NCBI GenBank assembly: GCA_963921195.1
Contig: OY992537.1
Span: forward strand, 95,500,736 to 95,564,735
DNA from: Pegoplata infirma
Taxonomy: Eukaryota > Arthropoda > Insecta > Diptera > Anthomyiidae
Direction of reading: 5' to 3'
DNA: 64,000 nt
The translations under genes and the position numbers were made by a program. Under the pieces are notes generated by a model. It was not told where the DNA came from. It ran no database searches and saw only the letters and a program-made list of their open reading frames with translations. This document shows positions 43,104 to 54,846 of this stretch, piece by piece. Every line of letters starts with the position of its first letter. Positions within the stretch are counted from its first letter, which is position 1.

Positions 43104-44345
43104 TAGTGTCCGACCGAATATCCGGCTTAGGCTACGTTAGGGGACACCTTCCCCTTACGATTTTCTTCTGAGATAAGAATGTTGCATTTGCTTAGCAAAA
43201 GTGCAAAAAACCCTGAAAAAATTTGGTTTTTCTTAGGTCCGATTTTGCCCATTTCCGAACTTAACCTGCCTAGGAATATAAGACATATTCGTGGAAAACT
43301 TCAGAAGTCTAGCTCTTTTATTTTTGACTGTATCGTGTCCTCTACAGACGGACGGACGGACATCGCTAGAATGTCTTAGAATCGATCACTAATCAACAAA
43401 ATTATACTTTATGGGGTCCTAGACCGATATTTCGATGCATTACACACGGAATGACAAAGTGAGTATACCCCCATACACTCAAAAAAAAAAAAAACTGTAA
43501 TGTTAGCAAAAAAAGCTTGTAAACCTACAAGAAAATTTGCTGATTTTGAACCCACAATTTTTTTGCTAAAGTTAGCAAAAATGTTTTGCCAATAATTAGT
43601 TAACAAAAAAAAATTTTTTTTGACACATTTGAGGACCCCAATGGGTTCGGACCCGATAGGTCCAGACCCCGATGGGCCAAGACCTAGTTGGGTTCCTTAA
43701 AAATCGTCATAGTTTTTGATCCAAAATTTGTGTCCGTTTCGCTCTACCTTGCTTAGTTTTTGAGATACGTGATTATAGGGGACCACTGGGGTCTTGAGAA
43801 TTAAAAAACTCGATAACTTAAAAAATATTACTCGGAGAGCTTTTGACTATTTTGCGGTCTTGTTCTACGTATTGAGGGCTACAAAAATGCTATATTTACC
43901 GAGATATGAGCATTTTAAAATTTTCGGGAATGCTAACTTTTTTGGATCCAAAGTTAGGGCCCATTAGGGTCCACACATGTGAAGAGGACCCGCGAAAGTA
44001 TGGAGATTCTAAGAACCAAAAATGCCCTCCATTTTGCTTAGTTTCCGAGATAGAGCCATTTTAAGTTTTCTGAAAATAAAAAAAAATTTACCATTTATTT
44101 TTGCTAATGTTAGCAAAAAATCTTGTAAAAATGTTGTCAACTCAATTTCAAATCTTAGCAAAAGAAATTAGTTCAACGTTTGTTTAAAATTGCTAATGTG
44201 CTAAATGAAGTTTACAAGAATTTTTTGCTAACATGCTAATCTTAACTAAAAATTTGCTAAAAGTTAGCTAACTAGCATTAGCAAAAAAAAAATTAGTAAA
44301 TCTACTAACGTATTTTTTTGAGTGTACTGTGGTTGGAGGGTATAA
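43104..44345 (-). mobile_element. DINE-like relic, type C, split by a MITE
   Basis: Includes GTCCGATTTTGCCCATTTCC, the GACGGACGGACGGACATCGC core, TATGGGGTCCTAGACCGATA and, beyond the MITE, TTGGAGGGTATAAAAA. Related DNA lies at 59,889-60,358. The first 30 bp (AGTGTCCGACCGAATATCCG) is an end of the TAGTGTCC hAT-like family. Confidence 0.6.
43476..44324. mobile_element. 849-bp GCTAAC-type MITE, TA TSD
   Basis: CACTCAAAAAAAAA...TTTTTTTGAGTG ends, TA on both sides (43,474-43,475; 44,325-44,326). The outer 150 bp on each side hold many TGTTAGCAAAA motifs. The middle (43,620-44,090) is a different repeat with GGACCCnATGGG and CTTAGTTTnGAGAT blocks also present at 61,620-61,756 and 62,395-62,690. 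Confidence 0.8.
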
Positions 44346-44624
44346 AAATAATTTTCCCAAAAATTTAATTTATAAGAATTTATTAAGCAAAAATATTGAT
44401 AACACCAGCATTTCCTTCAAATCTGCTAATTTCCCCCTCGATTCCCGAAAAGTGTTCCGACGGGTAGACGCCATTTTTAACATTTTTATTCTCCAAGGTG
44501 TTATTAATGAATCCAGAAAAAAATATTATAATATTAATATGCTTTTTAAATTTTTTTAATAAAATTTAAAATTTTGAAAAAAGGTGTTTTGAGAACCAAA
44601 AAAATTTCATTCTCATAAGGTTTT

Positions 44625-45412
44625 TATACCCTACACCACTCTGTGGTACAGAGTATAATGAGTTTGTGCTCATTACTCATCGACTCAGAATTACTTTTTG
44701 AGTCGATTTAGTGATGTCCGTCCGTAAGTCTGTCAATCTATCGGTTTAAGCACGATACAGCTCGCAATTTTCTATCAATTGACTTGAAATTTGAAACTTA
44801 AGCATCTTTTGGCCCAAGGACAAAGCCTATTGAAATTGGAGAAGATCGGTCCATGTTAAGACCTAGCCCCCATACAAACGCCCCCTTTGGATTCAGCTTA
44901 AATGACTCTAAAAACCGTATATATGTATTAGATATCACTTTAAAACTTAGCAGGTAATCAAATTTTGTAAGCACGAATTTCAAAGGAATCGGGTCCAAAT
45001 TTCAAAGGAATCGGGTCAGTCCTTCTGGTAGTCCCCATACACATCACCCTCCCGATATTCACATAATTCCCTCAAAATTCATATAAATGGAAATATTTTA
45101 AAAAAATATTATTTTTAGGTGTTAAACATGTACTTAAGTAACCTAATCAAATCGGAATATAATTGGACCATTTTTGGACTTTGTCCCCCATATAAAAATG
45201 TTGACCGATATTCAGTTATATCGGTCTATTGCCAAAAAATAAACCAATTCCACTAAAATTTGATCTGTGTGTGTTTTCTACACTAAATAAAGATCAAACA
45301 AAGACCAGATCCAATCGGTCCATGTTTGGACTTGGGACACATTTTCCGGAAAATACTGATGTAGGGTATCATATGGTCTGTCTTGACCGACTATAACTTT
45401 CCTACTTGTTTT
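44625..45412 (+). mobile_element. DINE-1-like relic, type B (B2)
   Basis: TATACCCTACACCACTCTGT start, CCGTCCGTAAGTCTGTC core, 3' GTCTTGACCGACTATAACTT and CCTACTTGTTTTTA. Frames across it are not genes. Confidence 0.85.
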
Positions 45413-45612
45413 TAGATGATTTGTAGTGAAAAAATTTGTGGGGAATAAGACATCATTGGGAGACAATTGGTGATCTAACCAAAATTGACTTGTTTTTAAG
45501 TCGCCATCATAGCGATTTTTTTTTTACTTTGAACTCAATTTTCTGAAAAACCTGATGTGATGGAAACGTTTGGAGACCAGATTTGTGATCACTAGAACAA
45601 TTGCAATTAATG
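45413..45612. other. Unassigned AT-rich DNA
   Basis: No gene or repeat end recognised between the DINE and the next foldback. Confidence 0.35.
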
Positions 45613-45734
45613 CAGGGCCGGATTAGCCATGTCGGGCCCCTAGGCAATGCATGTCTCGGGGCCCCTCAGACTTTTTATAATTCCAAAAAATAAAAAAAAC
45701 ACAAATTTCTTCTAAGAAGGTCCAAAAAGGGGTA

Positions 45735-45890
45735 AAATGGCAACAGTGTTCGATTCCCACCAGAGGCCTTGATTTGTTATGCTACCACGACACGAAGGTC
45801 ATTTGTACCACTTTTCGGTTAAACCAATAAATTTAACAAATAAAATAAATAAAATAAAATAAAATAAAATAAAAAAAAATAAAATAAAAA
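45735..45890 (+). mobile_element. SINE-like fragment with tRNA B box and A-rich tail
   Basis: GTTCGATTCCCACC at about 45,751 matches a Pol III B box in a tRNA T-arm setting (GTG...CAC pairing). After about 90 bp it ends in an (AAATA)n tail at about 45,838-45,888. An A box is not obvious, so it is 5'-truncated or degenerate. Confidence 0.45.
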
Positions 45891-46019
45891 GCTAGGGGCC
45901 CCTAGCCCATTTTTTTACCAAGTAATAATTAAATAAAAGCTAGGGCCCCTAGCTGTTCTTCTTTGAAAATTGTACCAACAAAATACAAAACAAAATCGAT
46001 GAGCAAAGAATAATTGTTA

Positions 46020-46704
46020 CACTCAAAATAATCACTCTGTTAAATTACAGAGATACTCTGCTGAGCCAGCAGAAAATACCATAGATTTCCAACCAGCAAG
46101 ATTTTTTGTTATTTTACGAAGAAAACTCTGTAAAATGATTTCGATAAAAAAACTGTAAATTTACAGAATTATCTGTAAAATATTGATAAAAGCGACCAGA
46201 ATTTGACTATTTTATTTACTATTTGATTTCTAATTAATTTATCTTTCCTTAATGTGCAAGTAGTGTTGACAATTGGAAACTGCCATCGAGTAAATTTACC
46301 CGCTTTAATGCTTCCAAAATCTAAATTAACTTTTTTTTTATTTTTGTGAAAGTTTTTTTACGAGTACCTCCAATTTTACACGACATCCTTGTAAAATTTA
46401 CCTGGTTTTATTATTACAGAGCAATAAGTAAAATTACAGTTGAAATTTTGTATTTTGGTTACGAGAAAAAAAACACAAGTTTTTTATAAAATCTGTATTT
46501 TAACAAAAAACTCTGTTTATTATCTGTAAAATAGAGATACAAAGTAAAAAGTCAAATTACAGATAAAATTTTGTTTTTCGGTTACAAGAAAATACAAAGT
46601 ATATTCTTAAAATCTGTATTTCGACAGATAACTTTGTCAAATATCTGTCGAATTGAGATTACAGTCATTTTACAGAGTTTTTAACAGAGTAATTATTTTG
46701 AGTG
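46020..46704. mobile_element. 685-bp MITE (CACTCAAAATAATCACTCTG), TA TSD, copy 2
   Basis: Same length and, by eye, the same sequence as 34,081-34,765. TA at 46,018-46,019 and 46,705-46,706. No coding frame. Confidence 0.9.
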
Positions 46705-46925
46705 TAGCATTTCACTATTTATTCTTCCATGTTTACACTGGTATTTTTTACCAAGTTATAATTTTCAGTCAAAGAAATACGTGGGCGCATTTTTTACCAA
46801 GTAATAATTTAAAAAAAAAACAGCTAGGGGCCCCGTGCTTTAACAAAAAAAAAAACTAGGGGCCCCTAGCTGATGCGGGGCCCCTAGGCAGTTGCCTACT
46901 TTGCCTTAAGGGTAATCCGGGCCTG

Positions 46926-47540
46926 TGTGTAAGGTCGAGTTCCAGTAAAATCAAGTTTTTATTTTTAATGTTGAGATAAAACTATGTATAATTTTATCTA
47001 ATTTTATCCAATTTCCCAAAAATAAAATCTACATAGATAACACAGGTTGACAAAAGTTGAACTTTTTCAATTTGCCTGAACTTTGACAACTGATTTATAT
47101 GGACTTTAGTGTGCTAATTTCGAATCTGTTTTCCAATTTGTTCCATCATTCGCGAGCAAATCGTTGGTAAAGAGTCAAAAACGTGCGTTTTTTACCAACT
47201 TTGATAGCTTATAATTGCTTACACTAATTTTAGAGCCTCAGTTTTAAACACGAACTTAACTATATTGGATGAAAGGATTCCAAAACATTTATTAAGTTAT
47301 TTCTGACAGCTTTAGTTTTTGAGTTATAATGCAAGTAAATTTCGAAAAATCGTTCTCATCATTCCAGCCAAACTACTTGTCTGATTGACTTTATATGTAT
47401 GCCACGTTTTAATTTGTTTTCGGGAATTGTTCTTAGTAAGGTCAAAATGAGTTCACGAACCCTTTGCAAATAAATGTCTGAGGTTGCTTAGTAAATGCTA
47501 ATAAAAAGATAAAATTTTTCTATTATATGATTAAAATAAT
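46926..47540. other. No gene recognised
   Basis: Mixed AT-rich DNA; no repeat ends or protein-like frames were seen. Confidence 0.35.
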
Positions 47541-48538
47541 AGCCCTGTTTTTTGCAGACCGGATTAAGATTTGGATTAACTTTATTTAGTTAAAAAATGG
47601 GTCAAATCAAGTCCAACATTTTTTTTATAATTTTTTTCGGAAATTACATAAAATTAGTAAATATAAACAGAAAAACAAATTAAACTTTGTCCAAAATGCA
47701 AAAAATGAAAAATAAATTTAGTTAAATCCTAGGATTAACTCAAATTTATTTATACCGTTTTACATTTTGGACAACGCTTAGTTTTTATACCCTCCACTTA
47801 GTGATGGAGGGTATATATAAGTTTGTCATTCCGTTTGTAACTCATCGAAATATCGATCTGGGACCCCATAAAGTATATATATTCATGATGCCCGATCGAT
47901 TTTAAGACATTTTAGCGATGTCCGTCTGTCCGTCTGTCTGTCTGTCTGTCTGTGGAAAATGCTGTCGCGGACAAAATATTGCACAGAGATGACTGAAACT
48001 TAACATATTTATTGGAAGTTCTCCCGAGAAGTTTGGTATTGCATTTGAGCGATATCGGTTCAGCGGTTCAAAAGTTATGAACGAAAATGTATGCACACCT
48101 CAAAAATTTCAGTACATTCAACATAACCTAAAAATACAGAATGCTTTAATTCGGCTTCTGGTTGACATATGTGAACATAATTGCCAAATGGTATTTAAAA
48201 AAGTACGAACATACCTTTTGACAAAAAAAAAATCGCGGATTTTTTTTTACCAAAATTTTTTTTCGCGGAATTTTTTTTTGCAAAAATTTTTTTTTTTTTT
48301 CAAAATTAATTTCCTTTTAAATAAAGATTTTTGCAATAATCTTTTTGAAATTGTGGAGGGTATAACTACATTCGGCAAGGCCGAATTTAACTTTTTTACT
48401 TGTTTTTCCTGTTTATATTAACTAATTGGATGTAAATTCAGAAAAAAAATAAAAAAAATTTCTGGACTTGATTTGAACCATTTTTTAACTAAATAGAGTA
48501 AATCCTTATCTTAATCCGGTCTGCAAAAAACAGGGCTA
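47541..48538. mobile_element. Foldback with CCCTGTTTTTTGCAGACCGG ends, split by a DINE
   Basis: AGCCCTGTTTTTTGCAGACC at the left and its inverse at about 48,520-48,538. Arms continue GGATTAAG...CTTAATCC and AGTTAAAAAATGG/CCATTTTTTAACT. Flanks share AAT, a possible 3-bp TSD. DINE A5 occupies the centre. Confidence 0.7.
47786..48407 (+). mobile_element. DINE-1-like relic, type A (A5), complete
   Basis: TATACCCTCCACTTAGTGAT start, uninterrupted ATAAAGTATATATATTCATG target region, GTCCGTCTGTCCGTCTGTC core, and 3' TTCGGCAAGGCCGAATTTAA with CTTTTTTACTTGTTTTT. This is the best reference for type A in the window. The 114-codon frame inside it is not a gene. Confidence 0.9.
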
Positions 48539-48691
48539 ATATGTTATTTCGTTGCTTCATAACTCGAAAACTTAAGCATGCAGGAGAAAACTAATAGCAT
48601 TTTTTAAATCCGCGTGCCCTATTTAGTCTAAATCGTGTCCTCAAACTCTGGCACAGTGATAAACGTGCATAGATTTAAAATGGGGCATGAA

Positions 48692-49790
48692 TAGGGTGAC
48701 CATTTTTTTCTGAACTCAAATCAGTACGCCCAAGCTTTTACGTTTATATGTTCGTGAAATACTTCTCTAAAAACTCTTTTCTATGGCAAAACACTGATAA
48801 TTTTTTCTGCACTCAAAAAAATTCGGTTAAACTAACAAACTTGGGGCAATTAGTATTTAAGTAAAAACAACTTTTTAAAGAGCTGTTTAAAAACAAAGGT
48901 TTAAAAACAACTGCCTTAAACTGTTGTCGTTATCTTGCAAAAAATTTAACTGACTTCAAAAAACTTAATTTGAATGTTGATCGTTTCAGTCCGGAAATTA
49001 TAACAAACAAAAACCCACAGGTTTTGAGTTTAAGAAAATCCCTCAAATTCTGAGGACTTTTTGCCATAAGTTTTGATAACTCTGACTTTTATAAAACTTC
49101 CCAGATAAAAAGCATATGTTTTTTAAATAGCGGCTGATGTTCTGAGTGATATGTCCAATAAATTCTGAAGATATTACCTTATCGAACATCTCAGTATCAT
49201 TTGAATTGATGCAATTACATTATCTTTTTAAAAATATAAAAAATCTATCATCCCGTGAACTTTTCGTTTAGAAAACCTCAAAGATTATGGGCGCCTTTTC
49301 ATATAAACCTTTTCATGTTTAAACTGAATTCACAATGACGGAGTACTCTGTGCCAGAGAGTTGATTTTGTTCCTTTCTCTTTCGCACTTACACATTTTTT
49401 GTATGATGGTATCTATATTTTTAAAGATGGTACTCTTTAGTACAGAGTACTCCGACATTGTGTCGAAGGCTTTATAGGATCAAAATAACCTCATGCTCAG
49501 ATATATTTTTGCGTTAATGAACCTCTTGATTCACGAACTCTGAAATTTTTACAATGATTTAACTCAAATTATTTCTTTGTCATACTTAAGTTATACTTAT
49601 TTTATAGAAATTCAAGTCTTTGTATAAAATTTTCGAACAAAATTATTTTTTATATTGAAATGTTCAAAAATCAGTACAATCAGTACATATTTCAAAAAAT
49701 CAGTACAAATCAGTACAACGTCTTTTGATCAGTACACTTGATCAAAAATCAGTACATGTACTGATCAAATCAGTACGTATGGTCAACCTA
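48692..49790. mobile_element. hAT-like non-autonomous element, copy 2
   Basis: TAGGGTGACCATTT to the inverse of TAGGTTGACCAT, exact 8-bp TSD GGCATGAA (48,684-48,691; 49,791-49,798). Same family as 3,449-5,142 but without the DINE. At about 49,332-49,465 it contains a small inserted inverted repeat (CACAATGACGGAGTACTCTG / ACAGAGTACTCCGACATTGTG shortened). Confidence 0.9.
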
Positions 49791-49798
49791 GGCATGAA

Positions 49799-51030
49799 TG
49801 AAAATTTTTTGAATTTTATTTTAGCGATTTCTCAAAAACTAAAGATGACTAAAAAAAAGGAAGAGCATTTTAGGAATCAGCATAGTCAACATACCTTAAA
49901 TTGTCATACACTTTTTGGATGCAAAAATAGTATTGGTAAATATGGACTCACAAATATGCCGAAAATAGTATATTTTCAAAGTTTCTGTATGCTATGTCTC
50001 GAAAACTAGAGCTGACCCAAAAAAACGGTACGCAGATTTGAAATCAGCGTACCCCAATTACCCGTAATTACCTATCAGAACCCGGGCAAAAAAAAGTGTT
50101 GACCTGTGTAATCTTATATAATTATATATAATTTTATAATTTTATATTTTTATCAAATTATACAAACAGTTAGACGAACAGTTGACAAACAAATTTTTGG
50201 GGCTTGTGAAGCCCCATCGTAAATTGTGGCTCAAGTGCAACATTGGGACTAAAACGATTAAAAACCAAAATACACTAAAATTTCAATCTTACCCAAACCT
50301 CTAGAAAATATTGATAGTGTAGCAAAAAATAATGTACGTACCTGAAAGTAAAAGAAATAAGATTTATAATTTAATTAAAAGTTCCATCACATTTTTTTTT
50401 GTTTTTGTATTTTTTTATTAAATAAAAAATTGTGTAATAAAATTACACACAACAGCAACAGACAGCATCAACAACAGAAATTCCTTATAGAGCTTAAAAA
50501 GTAATCGATATCAACCATAAAATGCAATTACAACTACACAACCGCAAAAACGCAATAAGATCAATGAAAAATTACAAATGGCCTAAAGACATAGACTGAC
50601 TGAATGAATGAACGAACCAACAGCATCAACAACAACAACACAATTATTACAAAAGAAAAATTCATCATCATGAATAAAATACAAAAAAAAAAAAAGTGGA
50701 AATGAAAATGAAAAATCATTAAACAAAATCTGTATAATTAAAAAAAATATGAAAATATTTTGTTATTTCTGGCGATTTCTTAATCATCAGTCAGTCTCCT
50801 TCTGACTAAATGAGGAAATAAGGAAGTTTTTAGGCCACCAGAGAGTAAGAAAAATAATTTTGAAAAAGAAAATGAAAAATTACACTCAAGTGGAGAAAAA
50901 AAATTAAAAGGAGTAAATTACAAATTACAATTAACAAATGGTCAAAAATGTTTGAATATAAATAGACAGCGAGGAGCATAGAAAAAGCACAAAATCTAGA
51001 GGATTTTAAATATGAACTAAAAAAATTAAC
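49799..51030. other. Probably low-copy DNA, no gene recognised
   Basis: Includes CAACAGCAACAGACAGCATC and AACAGCATCAACAACAACAA tracts and few recognisable repeats, apart from a CCCGGGCAAAAAAAAGT / TATATAATTATATAT fragment near 50,090-50,150 that resembles the element at 56,473. No domain-bearing frame. Confidence 0.35.
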
Positions 51031-52172
51031 ATTTTGAGGATGTTTATTCTGGCTCGAGGTCATTATTTTCTTTACTAACTAAAACCATGATATTCTCATA
51101 GCATAATTTTCAAGAAAATTATTTTTTTGTTTTAAATTTATTTATGCTGGTCATTTTTGCAAGACTTAATCGACACGTGTTTCGGAATTTGTCAAATTCC
51201 ATTGTCAAGATTATTTATCAAAAAATAGAAACGATTTACTACAAAGTAGCAAACGAGTCTAATGACAAACACAAATAACATATTGTTGTAGTCCAATGGA
51301 CTATCATATGTAAAATTGTTTTAAATATTTTTGTTGGTTATTGACAATCGTTGCCTTATTAGTATGGTACAATTTCTTCGTATTTCTAATTCCCATTGTG
51401 AATAGAGGCGAATATGTATTAATATTTTAGTTTGTGCACAAACGATTTGTCATTAGACTCGTTTGCTACTTTGTAGTAAATCGTTTCTATTTTTTGCTAA
51501 ATAATCTTGACAATGGAATTTGACAAATTCCGAAACACGTGTCGATTAAGTCTTGCAAAAATGACCAGCATAAATAAATTTAAAACAAAAAATAATTTTC
51601 TTTAAAATTATGCTATTAGAATATCATGGTTTTAATTACCCAGCAAAAACATGGTAATGAGTTGTGAAAAGTAATCATTACCAAGTACATTATTTATAAT
51701 GAGTACCCATTACCATTAACATTATTTTAAGCCCAAAATTAACTACTTCTCAGTAATATGTTATAAAAGCACCTCTAAGTAATAATATCTTCTTGCACTT
51801 GCAGTTTTTAACCTTTACAATTCAATTAACTTAAAAAGTACTTAAAAACTTAATAAAAATTACGCAATTTTTAAGTTTTAGTAAAAACAAGTTAAATTTT
51901 AAAAGTTTTAATTAACTAATTATTTTACTTCTTATTGGTAATGGGTTTTTGCTCCCTATTTGTAATCCGAGGAAGTAACTACTTATTTATCTCCATACTC
52001 TGCACTAGTTATTTTTGTCTCACGCCCTTGTTAAAATAATTAGTGTTTCATCCAATAAGTAACTACTGATTAACATCTGTTTCGGATTACAAAACCCATT
52101 ACTAGTAATGCCAATTTTTGCTGGGTAGTAAAGAAAATAATGACCTCGAGCCAGAATAAACATCCTCAAAAT
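51031..52172. mobile_element. Foldback (ATTTTGAGGATG ends) with nested CCC MITE
   Basis: Arms 51,031-51,271 and about 51,440-52,172 are near-identical inverted copies (TTTATTCTGGCTCGAGGTCA; CACGTGTTTCGGAATTTG; CTACAAAGTAGCAAACGAG). The right arm is split by a 487-bp MITE; the left arm shows the uninterrupted sequence. Confidence 0.85.
51639..52125. mobile_element. CCCAGCAAAAA MITE, 2-bp TSD (TA)
   Basis: Ends CCCAGCAAAAACATGGTAAT and TTTTTGCTGGG. The left arm of the host foldback gives the empty site (inverted) TTAGTTAGTAAAG; here TTA is followed by the element and then TAGTAAAG, so TA is duplicated (51,637-51,638; 52,126-52,127). Confidence 0.85.
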
Positions 52173-52312
52173 ATAATATTTTAAAGGTCAAATAAAACAA
52201 TTTTTATTTCTTAATAAAAATTAATCAGAATTTAAAAAAATTAACTAAATAATTGGAAAATTAACTACTCTACAAAAAACAATTTATTTTTTGCACAGAC
52301 TTCTACACCTTT

Positions 52313-52532
52313 TCCAATTGAAATTCAGAAATCACAATTGAAATTCAGAAAAAACCAATTGAAATTCAGTAAAGCACAATTGAAATTCAGAAAAACCCAA
52401 TTGTAATTCAGGAAAGCCCGATTGAAATTCGGAAAAGCCCAATTGAAATTCAGAAATCACAATTGAAATTCAGAAAATCCCAATTGAAGTTCAGAAATCA
52501 GATTTAAAATTAGAAAAGCACAATTGAAATTC
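52313..52532. repeat. Tandem array of about 20-bp AATTGAAATTCAGAAAAGCC units
   Basis: About ten units of CAATTGAAATTCAGAAA(A)(G/T)C(C). The array is cut by DINE B3 and resumes at 55,362-55,490. Confidence 0.85.
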
Positions 52533-53116
52533 AAACAAGTAAGAAAATTATAGTCGGTCAAGACCGACCATATAATACCCTACACCAGAGTTTCCCGGAA
52601 AATGGGCATCGGAAAATGGGTCCTATGGACCAATTAGATTTATATGTTGTCAAACCTTTAATAAGTGTAAAAAACACTCACAAATCAAATATGAGTGAAA
52701 TAGGCTTCTATTTGTTGACAATAAACCGCTTTAACTGAATATCGGGCCAAATTTTCTCAAGGGGCCTAAGTCCAAAACTGATCCGATAATTATCAGATTT
52801 GATAAGGTTATTTAAGTACGCGTTTAACATACCCAAACAAAATTTTAATTAAATATTTTCTATTTTCATGAAATTTTAGAGATTTATGTGAAAATCGGGA
52901 AGTTGGTTTGTATGAGGGCTACAAGAAGAACTGGTCCGATTTCTTTAAAACTCGGAATGTTGATTTGTGAAGACAAGAGACGTTTACCTGTCAAATTTTG
53001 AAAATATACCTTAGCCTGTCCCGAAAATGGACTCTTTTTGTAGTTTCGCTTAGTAGTAGCAAAAAAATTATGCGTATTACAGAGCTGATTATGTGAAAAA
53101 TATTTGAAAAATTTGG

Positions 53117-53647
53117 AGTTTGTCTTTGCCTCCCTACATCCGGTTAAAGTTCGCAATCGTAGTTTTTTTTTGTCAAAAAAAAAATATTTTTGTTTCGACC
53201 ACTATTGGTGACAAAATTCGCGGAACGTTTAGTACATTAAGGGAAAAAAAGTTTTCAACGAATAATTTTGGTCCACCAAAGCATTTTAAGAAAGAAAGAA
53301 TCAAAGTTTTTGGCAATTTTGAACTTTACATTTTCATATTGACGAAGATGTTACTCAATCAAGTTCAGAAGTGTATTTAAATCGTCCATGTTCTTTAAGT
53401 ACCATTTTAAGCCACTTAAAAAAAAGTCGAACAAAAATTCGAAAAAAATATTTTTTTTACAACTTTTTGCAACAAAAATTGAATAAGTGGATTAAATTTC
53501 ATCATGCAAATATTTTTTCCTTAATGTACTCCAAATTATGAAAATTTTGACACCAATTTCGGGCAAAACAAAAAATACTTTTTTTTTTACAAAATACACT
53601 ACGGTTGCGAACTTCAACCGGTTGTAGGGAGGCAAGACAGACTCCAA
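53117..53647. mobile_element. Inner foldback (GGAGTTTGTCT ends)
   Basis: GCCTCCCTACATCCGGTTAA near 53,128 is inverted as CAACCGGTTGTAGGGAGGC near 53,618, with TTCGCAA/TTGCGAA adjoining. No gene; the 86-codon frame 53,120-53,380 starts in the arm. Confidence 0.65.
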
Positions 53648-53651
53648 TTTT

Positions 53652-54846
53652 TTATACCCTCCACTCTAGTGATAGAGGGTATATATAAGTTTGTCATTCC
53701 GTTTGTAACACCTCGAAATATTGGTCTAGGACCCCATAAAGTATATATATTCATGATCCTCGATCGATTTTAAGACGATCTAGCGATGTCCGTCCGTCCG
53801 TCCGTCCGTCCGTCCGTCTGTCCGTCTGTCTGTCTGTCTGTCTGTTGAAAACACGCTAACTTTTGAAAGACTTTACGGAGGCTCCTGAAGTTTGGCATAT
53901 ATGTTGGACATTTACCTGGTCAGGTTGGTATTGCAATCCAGCGAAATCGGTCAAGTGGTTCAAAAGTTATAAGCAAGTGAGTGAATTTCGGCAAGGGATT
54001 TTCTGGAATTTACGAGATTAAACACACTGTAACTTTCGAACGGCAATTCTGAGGGTGCTGAAGTGTGGGATATATATTTACCGTTCCTATGGTCCGGTTC
54101 GTTTTAAATTTCAGCCAAATCGGTCCAGCGGTTCAAAAGTTATTAGCAAAACCGTAAATTTCAGATTAGTTCACCTTAAATTCACGTGTTGAAAACCCGT
54201 TAAACATGTTTTAAAAACATTTGTAAGTCAGAAAAATATTTTAAAAGGTATTTTTGTCACACAAAAATATTTTTACACTAAACCAAAAAAAAAATACACT
54301 TAAAAAAAAAGTTTACACTCAAAAAAAATTTTACACTCAAAAAAAAAATTGGTAAATTATTTTTTTTTTTTTTTTCAAAAATTAACAAAAAAAAGTTTTT
54401 TTACACTAAAACAAAAAAAAAAAATACACTCAAAAAAAAAAAATTAGTATTTTGTTTTTTTTTTCAAAAATTAATAAAAAAAAGTTTTTTTACAAAAAAT
54501 AAAATATTTTTAACCAAAAAAAAGTTTACACTTAAAAAAAAATTTTACACTCAAAAAAAAAATTGGTAAATTATTTTTTTTTATTTTTCAAAAATTAACA
54601 AAAAAAGTTTTTTTACACTAAAACAAAAAAAAATACACTCAAAAAAAATTTTACACTCAAAAAAAAATTAGTAATTTTTTTTTTTTTCAAAAATTAATAA
54701 AAAAAAGTTTTTTACAGAAAGTAAAATATTTCTAACCAAAAATGTTATTTTTTTCACGTTAGAAAATTTACTATCACTTAAAAAGGGCATTGTGGAGGGT
54801 ATTCATAGATTCGGCCAAGTCGAATTTAACTTTTCTACTTGTTTTT
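53652..54846 (+). mobile_element. DINE-1-like relic, type A (A6), enlarged
   Basis: TATACCCTCCACTCTAGTGA start, GTCCGTCCGTCCGTCCGTC core, 3' TTCGGCCAAGTCGAATTTAA and ACTTTTCTACTTGTTTT. The interior 54,280-54,760 is expanded by repeated TTTTTTTACACT(C/A)AAAAAAA units in several direct copies. Confidence 0.85.

Larger units (their letters stand above)
45613..46925. mobile_element. GGGCCCCTAG-rich foldback (CAGGGCCGGATTA ends)
   Basis: Left end CAGGGCCGGATTAGCC and inverted right end CAGGCCCGGATTACCC. GGGGCCCCTAG blocks recur at 45,635, 45,895, 45,945, 46,828 and 46,880. The TIR type suggests a hAT-like MITE, but an 8-bp TSD was not found. It carries a SINE-like fragment and a 685-bp MITE. Confidence 0.65.

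Noticed and set aside
48077..48421. 114-codon frame
   Set aside because: Lies within DINE A5; poly-Phe/Lys from A/T runs.
53790..53845. Short regular repeats considered as a CRISPR-like array
   Set aside because: They are simple GTCC/GTCT microsatellites typical of DINE cores, without spacers; the host is a eukaryote.
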